From Panicum virgatum (lineage: Eukaryota; Streptophyta; Magnoliopsida; Poales; Poaceae), in NCBI RefSeq assembly GCF_016808335.1, contig NC_053149.1:22438451-22502450 (forward strand): 64,000 nt of DNA, given 5' to 3'. Position numbers and translations under genes: made by a program. The notes under the pieces were generated by a model that was not told the origin of the DNA, searched no databases, and saw only the letters and a program-made list of their open reading frames with translations. Below are positions 35,175-46,451 of the stretch, piece by piece; the stretch's first letter is position 1, and each line of letters begins with the position of its first letter.

Positions 35175-35967
35175 GGCCTTGTTTAGCTCCCAAAGTTGGG
35201 GGGCGCCAGAATTCATGTAGCATTTCGTTTGTATTTGTGAATTGTTATCCAAACATTCCTTAATGGAAAAGTCTAAATTACTCCTCTCAACTATAGGCAA
35301 AGTCTGGATAACCCCCTAAACTATAACTTGGTTCAATTTACCTCCTAAACTATGCCAGTTGGTTCATTTCACCCCTTAATACAATTTGTCTTTTTTGTTT
35401 CTCACTACACAAGTTGAATTTTAATTTCAAATTTTGCAGGGTAGTAGTGTACATCACAGTGCATATTGAACAATTTTTATATAATTTTTCATCATTGTTT
35501 TTCATATAATATTGAACTCCAATAATTAATTTATTATTAAATATCCTAACCTATCAAAATTATGATAAAAAATTATGATGTATTTTTCTAACATTTGTTA
35601 TGATGTGTACTACGATCTTGTAAAATTTCAACTTAAAACTCCTTCTACATATAGAGAAATGAAAAAGACAAATTGTATTAGGGGGTAATTTGAACTAACT
35701 GGCATAGTTTAGGGGGTAAATTGAACTAAGTTATAGTTTAGGCGGTAATGCGGAATTTGACAATAGTTGAGGGGAGTAATTTAGACTTTTTCCTTGATTA
35801 ATTAGACTCAAAAGATTCGTCTCGCAAAGTTAAAGCAAACTATGCAATTAGTTTTTTATTTCGTCTATATTTAGTACATCACGCATGTACCGCAAGTTTG
35901 ATGTGATGGGAAATCTTCTTTTTGCATAGTGCATTTTTCAGGAATTTGGGAGTAACTAAATAAGGCC
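35175..35967. mobile_element. GGCCTTGTTTAG-type grass MITE, carrying a nested fold-back element
   Basis: Starts GGCCTTGTTTAGCTCCC and ends GTAACTAAATAAGGCC, the terminal repeats of a very common grass MITE family, with the family's internal CTCAAAAGATTCGTCTCG and GTACCGCAAGTTTGA(T) segments. No clear target duplication is visible. It is split by a second element at 35265-35793. Confidence 0.7.
35265..35793. mobile_element. Fold-back MITE nested in the GGCCTTGTTTAG element
   Basis: About 130 bases at each end are inverted repeats of one another: GGAAAAGTCTAAATTACTCC at the left and its complement TAGACTTTTTCC at the right, with paired blocks around CCTAAACTAT and ATAGTTTAGG. Flanks TTAAT and TTGAT may be an imperfect target duplication. 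The copy in the second unit is at 53939-54468. Confidence 0.7.
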
Positions 35968-36083
35968 ATGATATGTGTGGATGACATGACCCACAACTAT
36001 CGTCATATCCAACGCCCTAAGACCAGTCGACAATTCGGGGTATGGTACCTAGCTAGGGTCTCGTCATCAACTTGCTACACAAA

Positions 36084-36088
36084 GTTGG
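36084..36088. repeat. Target sequence GTTGG left of A2
   Basis: Same 5 bases flank the A3 solo LTR on both sides; here only the left one is next to an intact LTR end, because the right end of A2 is truncated. Confidence 0.85.
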
Positions 36089-37364
36089 TGTTGACGGTCA
36101 CTAACGACCAATTTTGACCATCAACTCCTGCACAAAAAGGGGCTAAAATATGGAATAAATGCAAGAATAGATTTATTTACTAACGAATTCCACAGGTGAT
36201 GTTCTAGAATGTGTGTAAGTGATTTCCAGCTGATTTTGCAGTATAATGGTGTGGTTTAATCCAGGACATAACGCTCCAGCAAATCAGGACGCAACACGTG
36301 TCAGAATGTGGAATAGATGGCCCACCAGAGCAAGAAACCGATAGGACAAGAGCCCATACCCGTGCCAATGACAAGTGGGCTCAGGAAGGAACACGTGGAC
36401 CAAAGGGGAAGGTCGGTGGGGCCACTGCCAGGCCGGCCGACCTACTGGTCGGCCGACCAGGCCCATGGGCCCCACCGCCTCAACTTTGCCATGTGGTACC
36501 TCCCTGTTGCTTGCTTAAGTCGGTTCTGCAGAGATGAGCTGCGAACTCGGGGTGGCTCCCTCCTATAAATACAAGGGGAGGGGTAGAGGAATGAACACAC
36601 ATATCACATCCTCTCAACTCACCTTTCTCCCTTGGAGCTTGAGACCTTCATCCTAGATGCTTAGGTAGACTAGGAGGTGTAGAAGAAGAGGAGGAGAGTG
36701 AGGAGGAGTCGGCGGAAGTGCCGGGTCTATCGGCACTCGTCTCCGCTTGTACCTCGACAGATGCTTATTCGGTTGTAAGTGTTCGAGACTTTCTTTGTTT
36801 GTTTATTTGGAATTAGAGTCTAGATTGCAAGTTATCATATCTGCCTTATATTAGTTAATGTGTATGCTAGCGAGTAGCATTTGATCTTAGCTTAAGACCC
36901 CAGATAGAAAAGGGTAGCCTTGGCCAGGGCTAAGGTTAGTAGGGAAAGGCGCAGACGTGGTGTCTAGGCTGGACTATACCACTCAGTTGTCTGATAGTCC
37001 CACGGTTTGTAGAGGTAGCCGGTAGGTGGTGACAGCCCTGTTCGAGCCTTCTCGTAATCCTCCACGTTCGGATATTGGATACAACATTATATTGGAGCTA
37101 TCGGCTTGTATAAGCCGGTCGATACCTTTAGCTCGAAGTATAACGGCGACGTGATCTCTTCTTCTAGGCATAGATTCTAGATATAGAAAGTCCTCTCTTC
37201 TATCTTTCCCACACCGGCGTGTGTGTCCTTGGATGAGCCTGAACCTGTAGATAGCGTACTCACGTTCCCTAGTGGATACGATACCCTGGAATACTCCTAG
37301 GTGAAAGCTACAGCGGTATCCATGCGCTTGCGGATTTTATTCGTGACGTTACAAAATTCCAACA
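36089..37364 (+). repeat. 5' LTR of A2
   Basis: 1276 bases, TGTTGACGGTC to ATTCCAACA. TATA box TATAAATA at 36564-36571, paired palindrome at 36430-36460, U5 block shared with element C at 37001-37070. About 37 differences from the A3 LTR (near 3%). Confidence 0.92.
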
Positions 37365-37371
37365 AACTTTC

Positions 37372-37389
37372 TGGTGTCGTTGCCGGGGA
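37372..37389 (+). promoter_or_regulatory. Primer-binding site of A2
   Basis: TGGTGTCGTTGCCGGGGA, two changes from the element B site, 8 bases after the LTR. Confidence 0.7.
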
Positions 37390-37473
37390 ACGGTAGCTAC
37401 ATTATCTGCGGACTTAGTCGTCCTCGTATATTCTTTTTCTTTTCCTTTGATTCTACCTCAACCCCCGCTACCC

Positions 37474-38499
37474 ATGGAGCAGCTATCTCTTTTACAGCTC
37501 TCTTCACCCAAGAGTGAGTTCTATGAGCCAGCATCCTCTGCTGACTCAATTCTTTCTACTAGCTATGAACTCGACTCAGGCTACATAGCCTTTGTTCAGG
37601 AAAATTCCTTTTTAGGAAGGGATTTTGAAAATCCCTACCATCATCTGCGTGAGTTTGAGCAAGTGTGTTCATGCAAGAAAATTTCGGGAGAAGCGAAGCA
37701 ATGGTACATTCGTGTCGTAGGCTGTGTGAATGGAAGTTGGATTGAACTTCGGGACATATTTTGTTCTGCATTCTTTCTGCTTTCACGAATATGTGCTCAG
37801 AATGATAAGGAATCAATCGGTGTAGCTTGGGCTAGATTTACCCTATTGGTGAAATCAGGCCCAGACTTGTCATTACCCGAGCATTTATTGCTCCAGCATT
37901 TTTATGCTAGTCTTGACAAGGAGTCTGCACACCATCGCGATCTTACCTCTGGAGAATCTTTTGCTCATCTCACCCCAACCGAAAGTAGGGAAGTCCTGGA
38001 CAAAATCTTGGACAGAACCTCTTTCGTTTGTATCCACGAGCCAGTTCCCACAGAGCCCGAGATGCATCAAGCGGAGCCTTCAGAAATCGAATCAGAACCC
38101 CCTGAAAGCCTATCAGTAGATTCGACCTATGAAACTGTGCCTGAACATAAATCTGAAATATCGGAGGAAGAAGACCCTCTACCTCCGGAATTTCTCCGAA
38201 GTATCCAGCCGGATATCTTTGAAGATTTCGGTAATACCTCAAGATACTTCTGCCAGAAGCAACCACCAAGCCATGTCACTCCTACTGATCCTTTAGAAGA
38301 GAACTTTCTTCGGGAGACAGTTCAAAAGTTGACAACATTGATCAGCAATGAATGGCTGCAGGAAGGAGAGTCATCAGTATCTCCAATTTATTTAAACTCC
38401 TCTCCACATCATTCCGTTGCCGCCTACAAGATCAAAATGTGGATGCTCTCTATAGTCCCGCTATTGGAGCTAATCTCATGTCAGATGAGTTTGCCTTAG
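37474..38499 (+). CDS. A2 gag
   Basis: 341 residues from the first ATG (context CCCATGGAG). Capsid-type features: FENPYHHLREFEQVC, GEAKQWYIR, SWIELRDIF and LLLQHFYASLDKE (residues 50-155), then GESFAHLTPTESREVLDKIL and FVCIHEP typical of a grass Athila subgroup, then an acidic Glu/Pro/Ser-rich tail. No CCHC zinc knuckle is seen, unlike element C. The protease-like region that follows lies in another frame starting near 38400, so a single-base shift separates them. Confidence 0.8.
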   Translation: MEQLSLLQLSSPKSEFYEPASSADSILSTSYELDSGYIAFVQENSFLGRDFENPYHHLREFEQVCSCKKISGEAKQWYIRVVGCVNGSWIELRDIFCSAFFLLSRICAQNDKESIGVAWARFTLLVKSGPDLSLPEHLLLQHFYASLDKESAHHRDLTSGESFAHLTPTESREVLDKILDRTSFVCIHEPVPTEPEMHQAEPSEIESEPPESLSVDSTYETVPEHKSEISEEEDPLPPEFLRSIQPDIFEDFGNTSRYFCQKQPPSHVTPTDPLEENFLRETVQKLTTLISNEWLQEGESSVSPIYLNSSPHHSVAAYKIKMWMLSIVPLLELISCQMSLP

Positions 38500-41400
38500 T
38501 CTTCCTAGGCAATTACAAACTCACTCCGACAGACAGACAGCTCAGGAGACCTTCTGATTCTCTTACAAGCAGCTATGGGATAATCACCAATGTGCCATTA
38601 TGGCACAATGATGTTAAAATCCGTCTGAACTTTCACATCTTCGAAGACCTCAACTTCGACTTCTTGATAGGACATCGACTTAAAGCCCTCTTTTCAGATG
38701 TCCCTAAGGACGGATGTTTGAACATTAAGTTAGGGAAGGACACAATCCACATCCCCATGGATCGAGCATTAACATGCTCTGTGGAAGATCTCCCTATTCC
38801 AGAACCAATCGAGGAAATAATGGCCACTTCCACCTTCGAGTTTGTTGACTCGAACCTCGAGGAGGATATTGAGATAATGCCGGAAGAAGTCAGCGATGCA
38901 GAAGAAGAACCCGGTGATACTTCTGAACTGCTCGCGACAGAGAAGCCATCACGACCTCCGATTGAGCTAAAGCCTTTACCTTCAGCGCTTAGATACGCCT
39001 TCCTGAATAGCGATGTAGAGTCTCCCGTAATCATCAGTGACAAACTTTCAGAAGAGGAGACGAATAATGTGACACCTCAGGTGTCTAACTGTTAAATTAG
39101 GGTTTAATGTGTGGATTTGGTGCATGTTTCATAGTTAAAAATTATTCTATGCAAAACTAGGGGTATTTTGGTAATTAGGAAAAATTATAAGTACTTTGTT
39201 GCAAAAAGTTTTGACTTGAAAAGTATTTTCAACTTTGATATGGGTCTTATTGAAAATATGCTAAAAATAATTATTTTTGTAGCATTATTGCATTTGAGTC
39301 CAAAAGTATAGAAATTTTACCATAAAAAGTATTTTTCCCTTATTGGAATAGTGCTCTTTCAAAATTATAAACATATTTTCAAAACCTTTGATCTAGTGAA
39401 GATCTGCATAACATGAAAGTTATAGATATTGAAAAATTGAACAATTTTCATGTTGGGCACTTTTTCATTTGAGCCCTAGAACAGTGGGAAATTTTAGTTT
39501 TCGTTTCAGCCCTTGGACTTATCAGTAATTACAAAAAGATCCACCCACTGTTTTTCTTCTTTCTCCCGCGGCTGGAAAGCAGGGGCGCCGCCCCACATCG
39601 CCGGTGCCGCCGTTTGAGCCCCTGCCGCCGTTTCCCCGCCCCCAGGACCCCGCGCCGCCTCCACGTGCTACGCGCAAGCCTCCCGCCGCCTTCTCCCCAT
39701 CTCTGCTGTTGCCCTGCACGCGTGCCACGCCACCCGTGCATGCCACGCCGCCGGCCGCCCACGGGAGCACGCCGTCATCCCCGATTTCACCTCCTCTCCG
39801 GCCGAGATCATCCCCAAACCTTCCCCGATGCTCATCCCTCCTCCTGCTGGCCAATAAAAGCCCGACCGGAGCTCCTGTGCCACCATCCACCACCATCGCC
39901 GCCGCCATTACTAACTGAGCTTGAAGCTCGCCGCCGACAGCCACCCTCCGCCCCTTAGCGCTCAAATTCGCAGCACTACCACCTCCCTAAAGTCCCACCG
40001 AAGCTCCCTAGTCGCTTCCCCTCCACTTTTTCACCCCGGAGCCACCAGAACGCCGTCGCCCCGCCCGCCATTAGCGCCGCCGCCCCTGCTCGCACGCGTA
40101 GCCACTCCTTCGCCACGGCTCGGCCTAAATTGAACTCACCAACACCTTCCTCTTGCTCCACTGGTACTCCTCAGCCCGATCCCCTCCGCTGTAGGTCACC
40201 GGAGCACCACCTTCACCGACGCAGCTCGCCGCCGATCGCCGGAGCTCGCGGAGTCAGCGCCTCAGACCATCCCGAACCACGCCGCAAGTGCCCAGAGGTG
40301 CGCCCCGACCTCCTTTTCCTATTTCCCCATCTCTGGCTCGCCGCCGGCGACCCACGCCACCGGGATCCGGCCGCCCCTTCCCTGCTCCCCTTCCCAAACC
40401 GGCCAAGGGCCTTTTTGCAAGGAATCATTTGATTCCAGGGACCTTGCAGTAATAAATCAAAACCTCTTTTCTTTATTTTATGTGCGAACTTTGATAATTC
40501 CTAGTAAATGCTAGAAAAATCAGAAAAATGCCAAATAAATTTTGTTTTGCTCCTTGTGAATAGTTATATATGATGATGCTATGTTTTTGTTATGAAACTT
40601 TGTGTGGTAAGTTTTAAAAATAAAATTAGTTTATAGGTCTTTTAAACTTGATCTTTTATTTTGGGATTTTATTTAAAATAAGTTTTGAACATGTGACTTT
40701 GTAAGCATGTCAATTTTTTTTCAAAACTCTTCAAAATATATTAGTAGACTATATTTTATGCTTTTAAAATGTACTTCTTTAAAGATTTATTTTAAAACCT
40801 TTTTGTGACTTATTTTGAAATAAATCACCTTTTCTTTTTCTTTAACTTCAAACCATGTTCTTAGGGTAGTCAGTTTTGTTATTTATGGAGTTCCTTATAT
40901 TTCTTTTCTACTCCATAAATGACTGCCCAGTAGAAAATATTGAATGATTGTTTGTTTGATTTAATTTTCAACTCTTTAGTGAAGGAAAGCTATACTCAAG
41001 CACTTCACTAATTTACTTTTACTGCATTACATATAGAAATATCGTTAGCCGACGACAAATACGAGTTCACCCAGGATCCAGACGGGGATTTTTCTTCTGA
41101 AGCTCAGGCCAACGTTGAATTAACTGAAGCCCCGAACTCTGATTCGGAAGAACCTCAACTTACTGACTTTATAAACACCGATACAGGCAAACCCCGGTGC
41201 ATAATCCCATTACTTTAAATTATGCCACTTTATGGTTATTCTTACTTGTGCATTTAAGTTATTGGAGTTGAATGAAAACTTTAGATGCATAATTTTAGGA
41301 ACCTATTGTTTGAATACTAGAAACAGAGTTCCGAATAGCTGCTTTGCTAATAGGACCTGTAAAAGTCGAGTGATTTCCTGTCACTCGCGAGTTTATAGGA

Positions 41401-44400
41401 GTTGATTGTTTCTTCCTTCAGTCACTATAAGGACCACGGAAAGGATCTGGATATCCCGCCTGTGTAGTTAAAATTTTGCTAAGGTAGCAGTGTGTGGTAG
41501 TGTTGGTTAAGCGTTTGAAAGTACTAGTCACATGCCGTAAATATGGTACGCGGCAAGCCTAGTAACTGATCGGCCCGGCAAATGGACTTTACCCCACTCT
41601 CTCTTAGAGATAGGAAGATATTTTATGACGAAAGTTTATTATATGTTGCACAACGATTACGGGTGCAGAGAATGGCGGTTCTCTGTAGTCGGGGAGAGTG
41701 GCCCTGATCCATGAACCGGAATGAGAAGCCAACGGTTGCTTGGGAGTGACCCAACGGTATTCCAAGCGTGTGAGTTAGGTTTACCTTGCAAGGGTTGAAA
41801 TTCGGTTCGAACTGTTCCGCCTCTCACGGATAATGAGACTGCTTAATCTCTTTACCACATGGAGTAAAAAGTGAAACAAGGATCATACTTAATCTTGTTG
41901 GATGCAAATAAGTTTCCTACCATGTTTGTATAGATAGGTGCAAACCTAGATTGGTTAATCCAACTAGAACTTGAAAGCTAAAACTTGAAATTAAGGACCT
42001 ACTCTTTATTGCTTTTCAGCAAATAAACTCCAGAGCCTTCACAAAACTTTGCATGTCTAGTTAAAGGGATGTTTTATACCCTTCCCCGGGTCAGTCTTGC
42101 TGAGTATTAGTATACTCAGACTTGCATGTGATCTTGTTTTTCAGGAATGCCTTCTGATGATCACAACAATAGTATGACTTGTCCTAGTGCTTCACCTGCT
42201 GGCTGGACGATGGAATAGGAACCATCTATCAGCTATGGTTCAGATAAATGATGTCACGTCTGGGCTTATCTTGACATCATCTCTACGACGTCTCTAGATA
42301 TTCGTATTTTACTTTTCGCTGCAGAATCCTTTTCTTATAGTTTGTTTCTATAAAACTTCTCTAGTTTCTGCCAAAATAAATCTGTAAAAGCAAAAGCTTC
42401 GGCTTGTTAGCTACAAAACTTTGATGTAATTATACTTCTTATCTATGTGATATAAAATATTGTGGATTGTTGTATCTCTGACTCGCCTTCGTGCGGGATG
42501 TATACTTGTGTTACGATCCGGTATCAAGTGGTTTTATCGGGATTTTACCCGACATACCAGTAATTATATCGGTTGAAGTGCTTTTAGGTGTTTAGTACAC
42601 TTAAACTGGTATAATTCAGACTGGTTTTGCCACAAATAAGCTCATCGCTGTTCTAGAGAAGCATCGATCAGTCTTAGGCTATACCCTACAAGACCTCAAG
42701 GGCATTAATCCTGCCCTCTGCACCCACCGAATCCCATTGGATCCCGCAATAGCACCTTCCAGGGAACCCCAAAGAAGGATGAACAATGCTATGAGGGAGG
42801 TGGTGAAGAAAGAGGTTCTTAAACTCCTAGATGCTGGAATTATATATCCTGTTCCGCATAGTGAGTGGGTAAGCCCAGTCCAAGTCGTGCCCAAGAAAGG
42901 AGGCATGACGGTGGTGGAAAATAGCAAGAACGAGCTAATTCCTCAACGAACCATCACGGGATGGAGGATGTGTATAGATTACAGAAAACTCAACAAGGCT
43001 ACTAAGAAGGATCACTTCCCACTACCTTTCATCGATGAGATGTTAGAGCGATTGGTGAAGCACTCCTACTTTTGTTTCCTTGATGGTTATTCTGGTTACC
43101 ATCAAATACCCATCCATCCCGAAGATCAGAGAAAGACCACGTTCACATGCCCTTATGGAACATATGCCTACCGACGAATGTCGTTTGGGTTATGTAACAC
43201 ACCCGCGTCGTTCCAAAGGTGCATGATGTCCATTTTTTCTGACATGATCGAAGAAATTATGGAAGTCTTCATGGACGACTTCTCGGTCTATGGGACGACC
43301 TTCAATCATTGTCTGGAGAATTTAGACAAAGTCTTGCAAAGATGCCAAGAGAAGGACCTGATCCTCAACTGGGAGAAATGTCAATTCATGGTCCGTGAAG
43401 GCAAAGATTGAAGTTATTGAAAAACTTCCGCCTCCCATCAATGTGAAAGGAATCAGAAGCTTCCTTGGCCATGCCGGATTCTATCGAAGGTTCATTGCAA
43501 ACTTCTCCCAGATTGCTAGACCCCTCACAAGTCTACTAGCCAAGGACGTTCCTTTTCAATTCACAGATGAGTGCCATAAAGCCTTTGACACACTCAAAAA
43601 GGCACTCATCTCAGCTCCAATCATTCAACCCCCAGATTGGAAGCTCCCATTCGAGATCATGTGTGATGCTAGTGACTATGAGGTGCGGGCCGTACTTGGT
43701 CAAACCAAGGATAAGAAGCATCACGCGATCGCGTACGTAAGCAAGACACTCATTGGAGCTCAGCTCAATTATGCCACAACAGAAAAAGAGCTCCTAGCAG
43801 TTGTCTTCGCTATCGACAAGTTTAGATCCTATTTAGTGGGTACCAAGGTCATCGTCTATACAGACCATGCCGCACTCAAGTACCTCTTCACTAAAAAGGA
43901 TGCTAGACCAAGGTTGATCAGATGGATTCTCCTACTCCAAGAGTTTGATTTGGAAATTAAAGATAAGAAAGGAGTAGAGAATTCAGTGGCGGATCATTTA
44001 TCGTGCATGACCAATACGAATACCCAAGACCCGCCGATAAATGATTTCCTATGGGATGATATGCTTCTCAAAGTAACAGCTTCGCACCCCTGGTATGCGA
44101 ATATCATAAACTTTATGGTTTCGGGGTATATACCCCAGGGGAAAGCAAAAAGAAGCTAGTACAGGAGAGCAGATGCCACCTATGGGATGCACCATATCTG
44201 TACCGAGTCTGTGCAGATGGGCTACTCAGACATTGTGTACCTACGGCAGAAGGACAGAAGATCATAGAGAAATGCCATGCAGCACCATATGGAAGTCACC
44301 TTGGTGTATTTCGCACTCAAGCGAAAATCTGGCAGAGTGGCTTCTATTGGCCATCTATGTACGAAGGTACAAAGAACTTCATCCGTAGATGTCCAAACTG

Positions 44401-45451
44401 CCAAAGGCATGGAGGGATCACAGCCCGTGACTCAATGCCCCTGAACTACAATCTTCAGGTCGAACTTTTTGATGTCTGGGGTATTGATTATATGGGACAT
44501 TTTGTAAGATCCAAAGGATGCGAGTATATTCTAGTCGCCCAAGATTACGTCTCCAAATGGGTCGAGGCCATGCCATGCAGAGCCGCAGATGCAAAGCATG
44601 CCCGTAAGATGTTCCATGAGATTATCTTTCCAAGGTTTGGCACACCACAGATGGTAATCAGTGACGGAGGGTCACAATTCATTGACTCGGCCTTTCGGAA
44701 CTTTCTCAACGAACTAGGGACATGGCACAACATCGCGACTCCGTATCACCCTCAGACTAGCGGTCAAGCAGAGACATCCAATAAGTAGATTAAAAATATT
44801 CTGCAAAAGACCGTGAACGAGATGGGGAGGGGATGGAAGCTGAGACTACTGGATGCACTGTGGGCATACCGTACAGCATACAAGACACCCATTGGAATGT
44901 CACCCTACCAGCTTGTCTACGGGAAAACTTGCCACCTACCCGTGGAGTTGGAGCACAGAGCGCATTGGGCTATCTGGAAGTGGAATATGGATCTTAAAAT
45001 AGCTGGAGAATACAGGAAGCATCAAATCTTGGAATTGGAAGAATGGAGAGATAAAGCTTATCATAGTGCCTCAATTTACAAAGAGAGAACCAAGGGATGG
45101 CATGATAAGCGATTGAAGCCTAAGAGTTTCAATCCTGGAGACAAGGTATTACTCTTTAACTCTAGGGTCAAGTTATTTGGTCATGGGAAACAAAGGAGCA
45201 AAGGGCAAGGACCGTATCGCGTCATCGACACATCATCACATGGAGCCATCACGGTACAAGATGATGATGGTAACACCTTTAAGGTAAACAGTCAACGACT
45301 CAAGCTTTTCCTAGACCATCATAAAGCTCTTGATGAAGAGGTAGAAGTGATTGACTTAGTCGATCCCGTACTTATGTTCAAAAAGAGCCATATAGGCCAA
45401 AAGGGTAGGAGGGCCCATCCCAACTCTCAAACACATAGTCCTACCAGTTGA
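38400..45451 (+). pseudogene. A2 protease-pol region, broken and split by a solo LTR
   Basis: 38400-39067 encodes a protease-like segment (DALYSPAIGANLMSDEF, FLIGHRLKALF) in which the usual catalytic Asp is absent, then the linker to pol; this is split at 39068 by a solo LTR and resumes at 42640. RT is recognisable ([37 protein letters not shown]). Lesions: a small deletion near 43400 that removes about 16 codons and shifts the frame at the end of RT; one C lost near 44137; TAG at 44786-44788 in the integrase core. Zinc ligands (GSHLG, CPNCQ) and the DDE residues up to QAETSNK are otherwise kept. The A1 copy (14795-16720) lacks the last two lesions. Confidence 0.85.
39068..42634 (+). mobile_element. 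3.57-kb solo LTR inserted in A2 pol
   Basis: It starts TGTGACACC and ends TTTTGCCACA, with AATAA at 39063-39067 repeated at 42635-42639: a perfect 5-bp duplication. No copy of the terminus occurs inside, so this is one LTR, not a two-LTR element. The GC-rich block at 39600-40430 and the 3' end (ATCGGGATTTTACCCGACAT) resemble long LTRs of the rice RIRE3/RIRE8 type, from memory. ORFs within are shadows of GC-rich DNA, except for an acidic exon-like stretch at 41037-41196. Orientation is taken from the likeness of the right end to RIRE3/8-like 3' ends. Confidence 0.82.
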
Positions 45452-45716
45452 CCCGCGCAAGCTGGGGCCCACTAGGGCCCAGCCTAGGTCGACCGACCTA
45501 TAGGTCGACCGAGCCTGGGCTAGCCCCAGTGAGGCCCAGTTTTGGGGCACGGCCTCCTTGACCCACCTAGAGTCCAACCCCACGAAGAATGACGGCGTTT
45601 CGCGACGAGAAAAAGGAGTCTCGTACCCTTCTTCTTCCTCTCAGAAACCCTACCTTGTTTCCATCTATTCCCCAAAACCTCCATTGCTTCCACCAGCATC
45701 CCATCACCATCAGCCC

Positions 45717-46451
45717 ATGGCCGACAAGGAGATAGTCCCCTACATTGCACCGAAATCCCGCCGAGACCCTCCACTGAGCCCTATGGAGCAATACTTCGTG
45801 GAGGCTCTTCAAGAAGAGGCCTTCTCGGTGCCCATGACCTCTCCAGCAACACCTCGAAGCAACCCAAGAAGGAGGGACCCGAGGGGTGCTAGGGGTAGGT
45901 CAGCCGATCACCTTGGTCGGCCAACTTTGCCACGGGCCCACTCGGCTCCCGGCTCCACTGGTGGTTCTCCATTGCCTAGTGAAGTGCTTCCAGAGGAGGT
46001 ACGGCAAAGCAAATCGCGAAATAGGCCTTCCAAGAAGAAATTGGAGGTTTTCGCGGTCAGATTGTTCCAAGATGAGAATACACCCAGGCCGAGACTTAAG
46101 CCCGATGAAGAATATGTTCACTCATGGGTGACAAAAGAGGGTCAGATAATCAGCCACGATTATCAGTGCAACAAGATATCTCCTGATGAGCCGCCGCTCC
46201 AACCACGCCTCACCATCTTTGGAGTGAGACCGCCGGCCAGAGCAGAAGACTATCAAGACAAGTCTGAGATGAGGGTACTTTCCAATGAGCTTACAAAAGC
46301 TCATATGGCCAATGTTAGATTGGACACATCTCAGCAAAGGGTAAGAGAGGAGGTCAGAGAGTTGCAAGGGGACCTCGATCTTTACCTCGAATTTCTTGAT
46401 GAGAGGATGGATCGCCTAGCAAAGGCACTAGGGATCCAAGACTTTGAGTAG
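45717..46451 (+). CDS. A-family extra ORF after pol, intact copy
   Basis: 244 residues, MADKEIVPYIAPKSRR at the start, ATG in good context (CCCATGGCC) 265 bases after the pol stop; the open frame extends further upstream but this ATG is conserved with A1. Middle part is basic and Pro/Ser-rich; residues 90-125 hold VHSWVTKEGQIISHDYQ... preceded by RPRLKPDEEY; residues 195-240 form a heptad-like helix (LDTSQQRVREEVRELQ, LEFLDERMDRLAKAL), a likely coiled coil. No signal peptide or membrane helix. Function unknown; same position as the B extra ORF. A1's copy has a stop and is split by element B. Confidence 0.8.
   Translation: MADKEIVPYIAPKSRRDPPLSPMEQYFVEALQEEAFSVPMTSPATPRSNPRRRDPRGARGRSADHLGRPTLPRAHSAPGSTGGSPLPSEVLPEEVRQSKSRNRPSKKKLEVFAVRLFQDENTPRPRLKPDEEYVHSWVTKEGQIISHDYQCNKISPDEPPLQPRLTIFGVRPPARAEDYQDKSEMRVLSNELTKAHMANVRLDTSQQRVREEVRELQGDLDLYLEFLDERMDRLAKALGIQDFE

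Noticed and set aside
38400..38500. Programmed frameshift between A2 gag and protease region
   Set aside because: No slippery site or pseudoknot is evident and the element carries several other indels, so a lesion is simpler.
39522..40432. Several overlapping ORFs of 60-147 codons on both strands
   Set aside because: They lie in the GC-rich part of a solo LTR; open frames in many directions are expected there and none shows family features.
39068..42634. Two-LTR non-autonomous element (LARD)
   Set aside because: The TGTGACACC terminus is not repeated inside; a single LTR with a 5-bp duplication explains the data.
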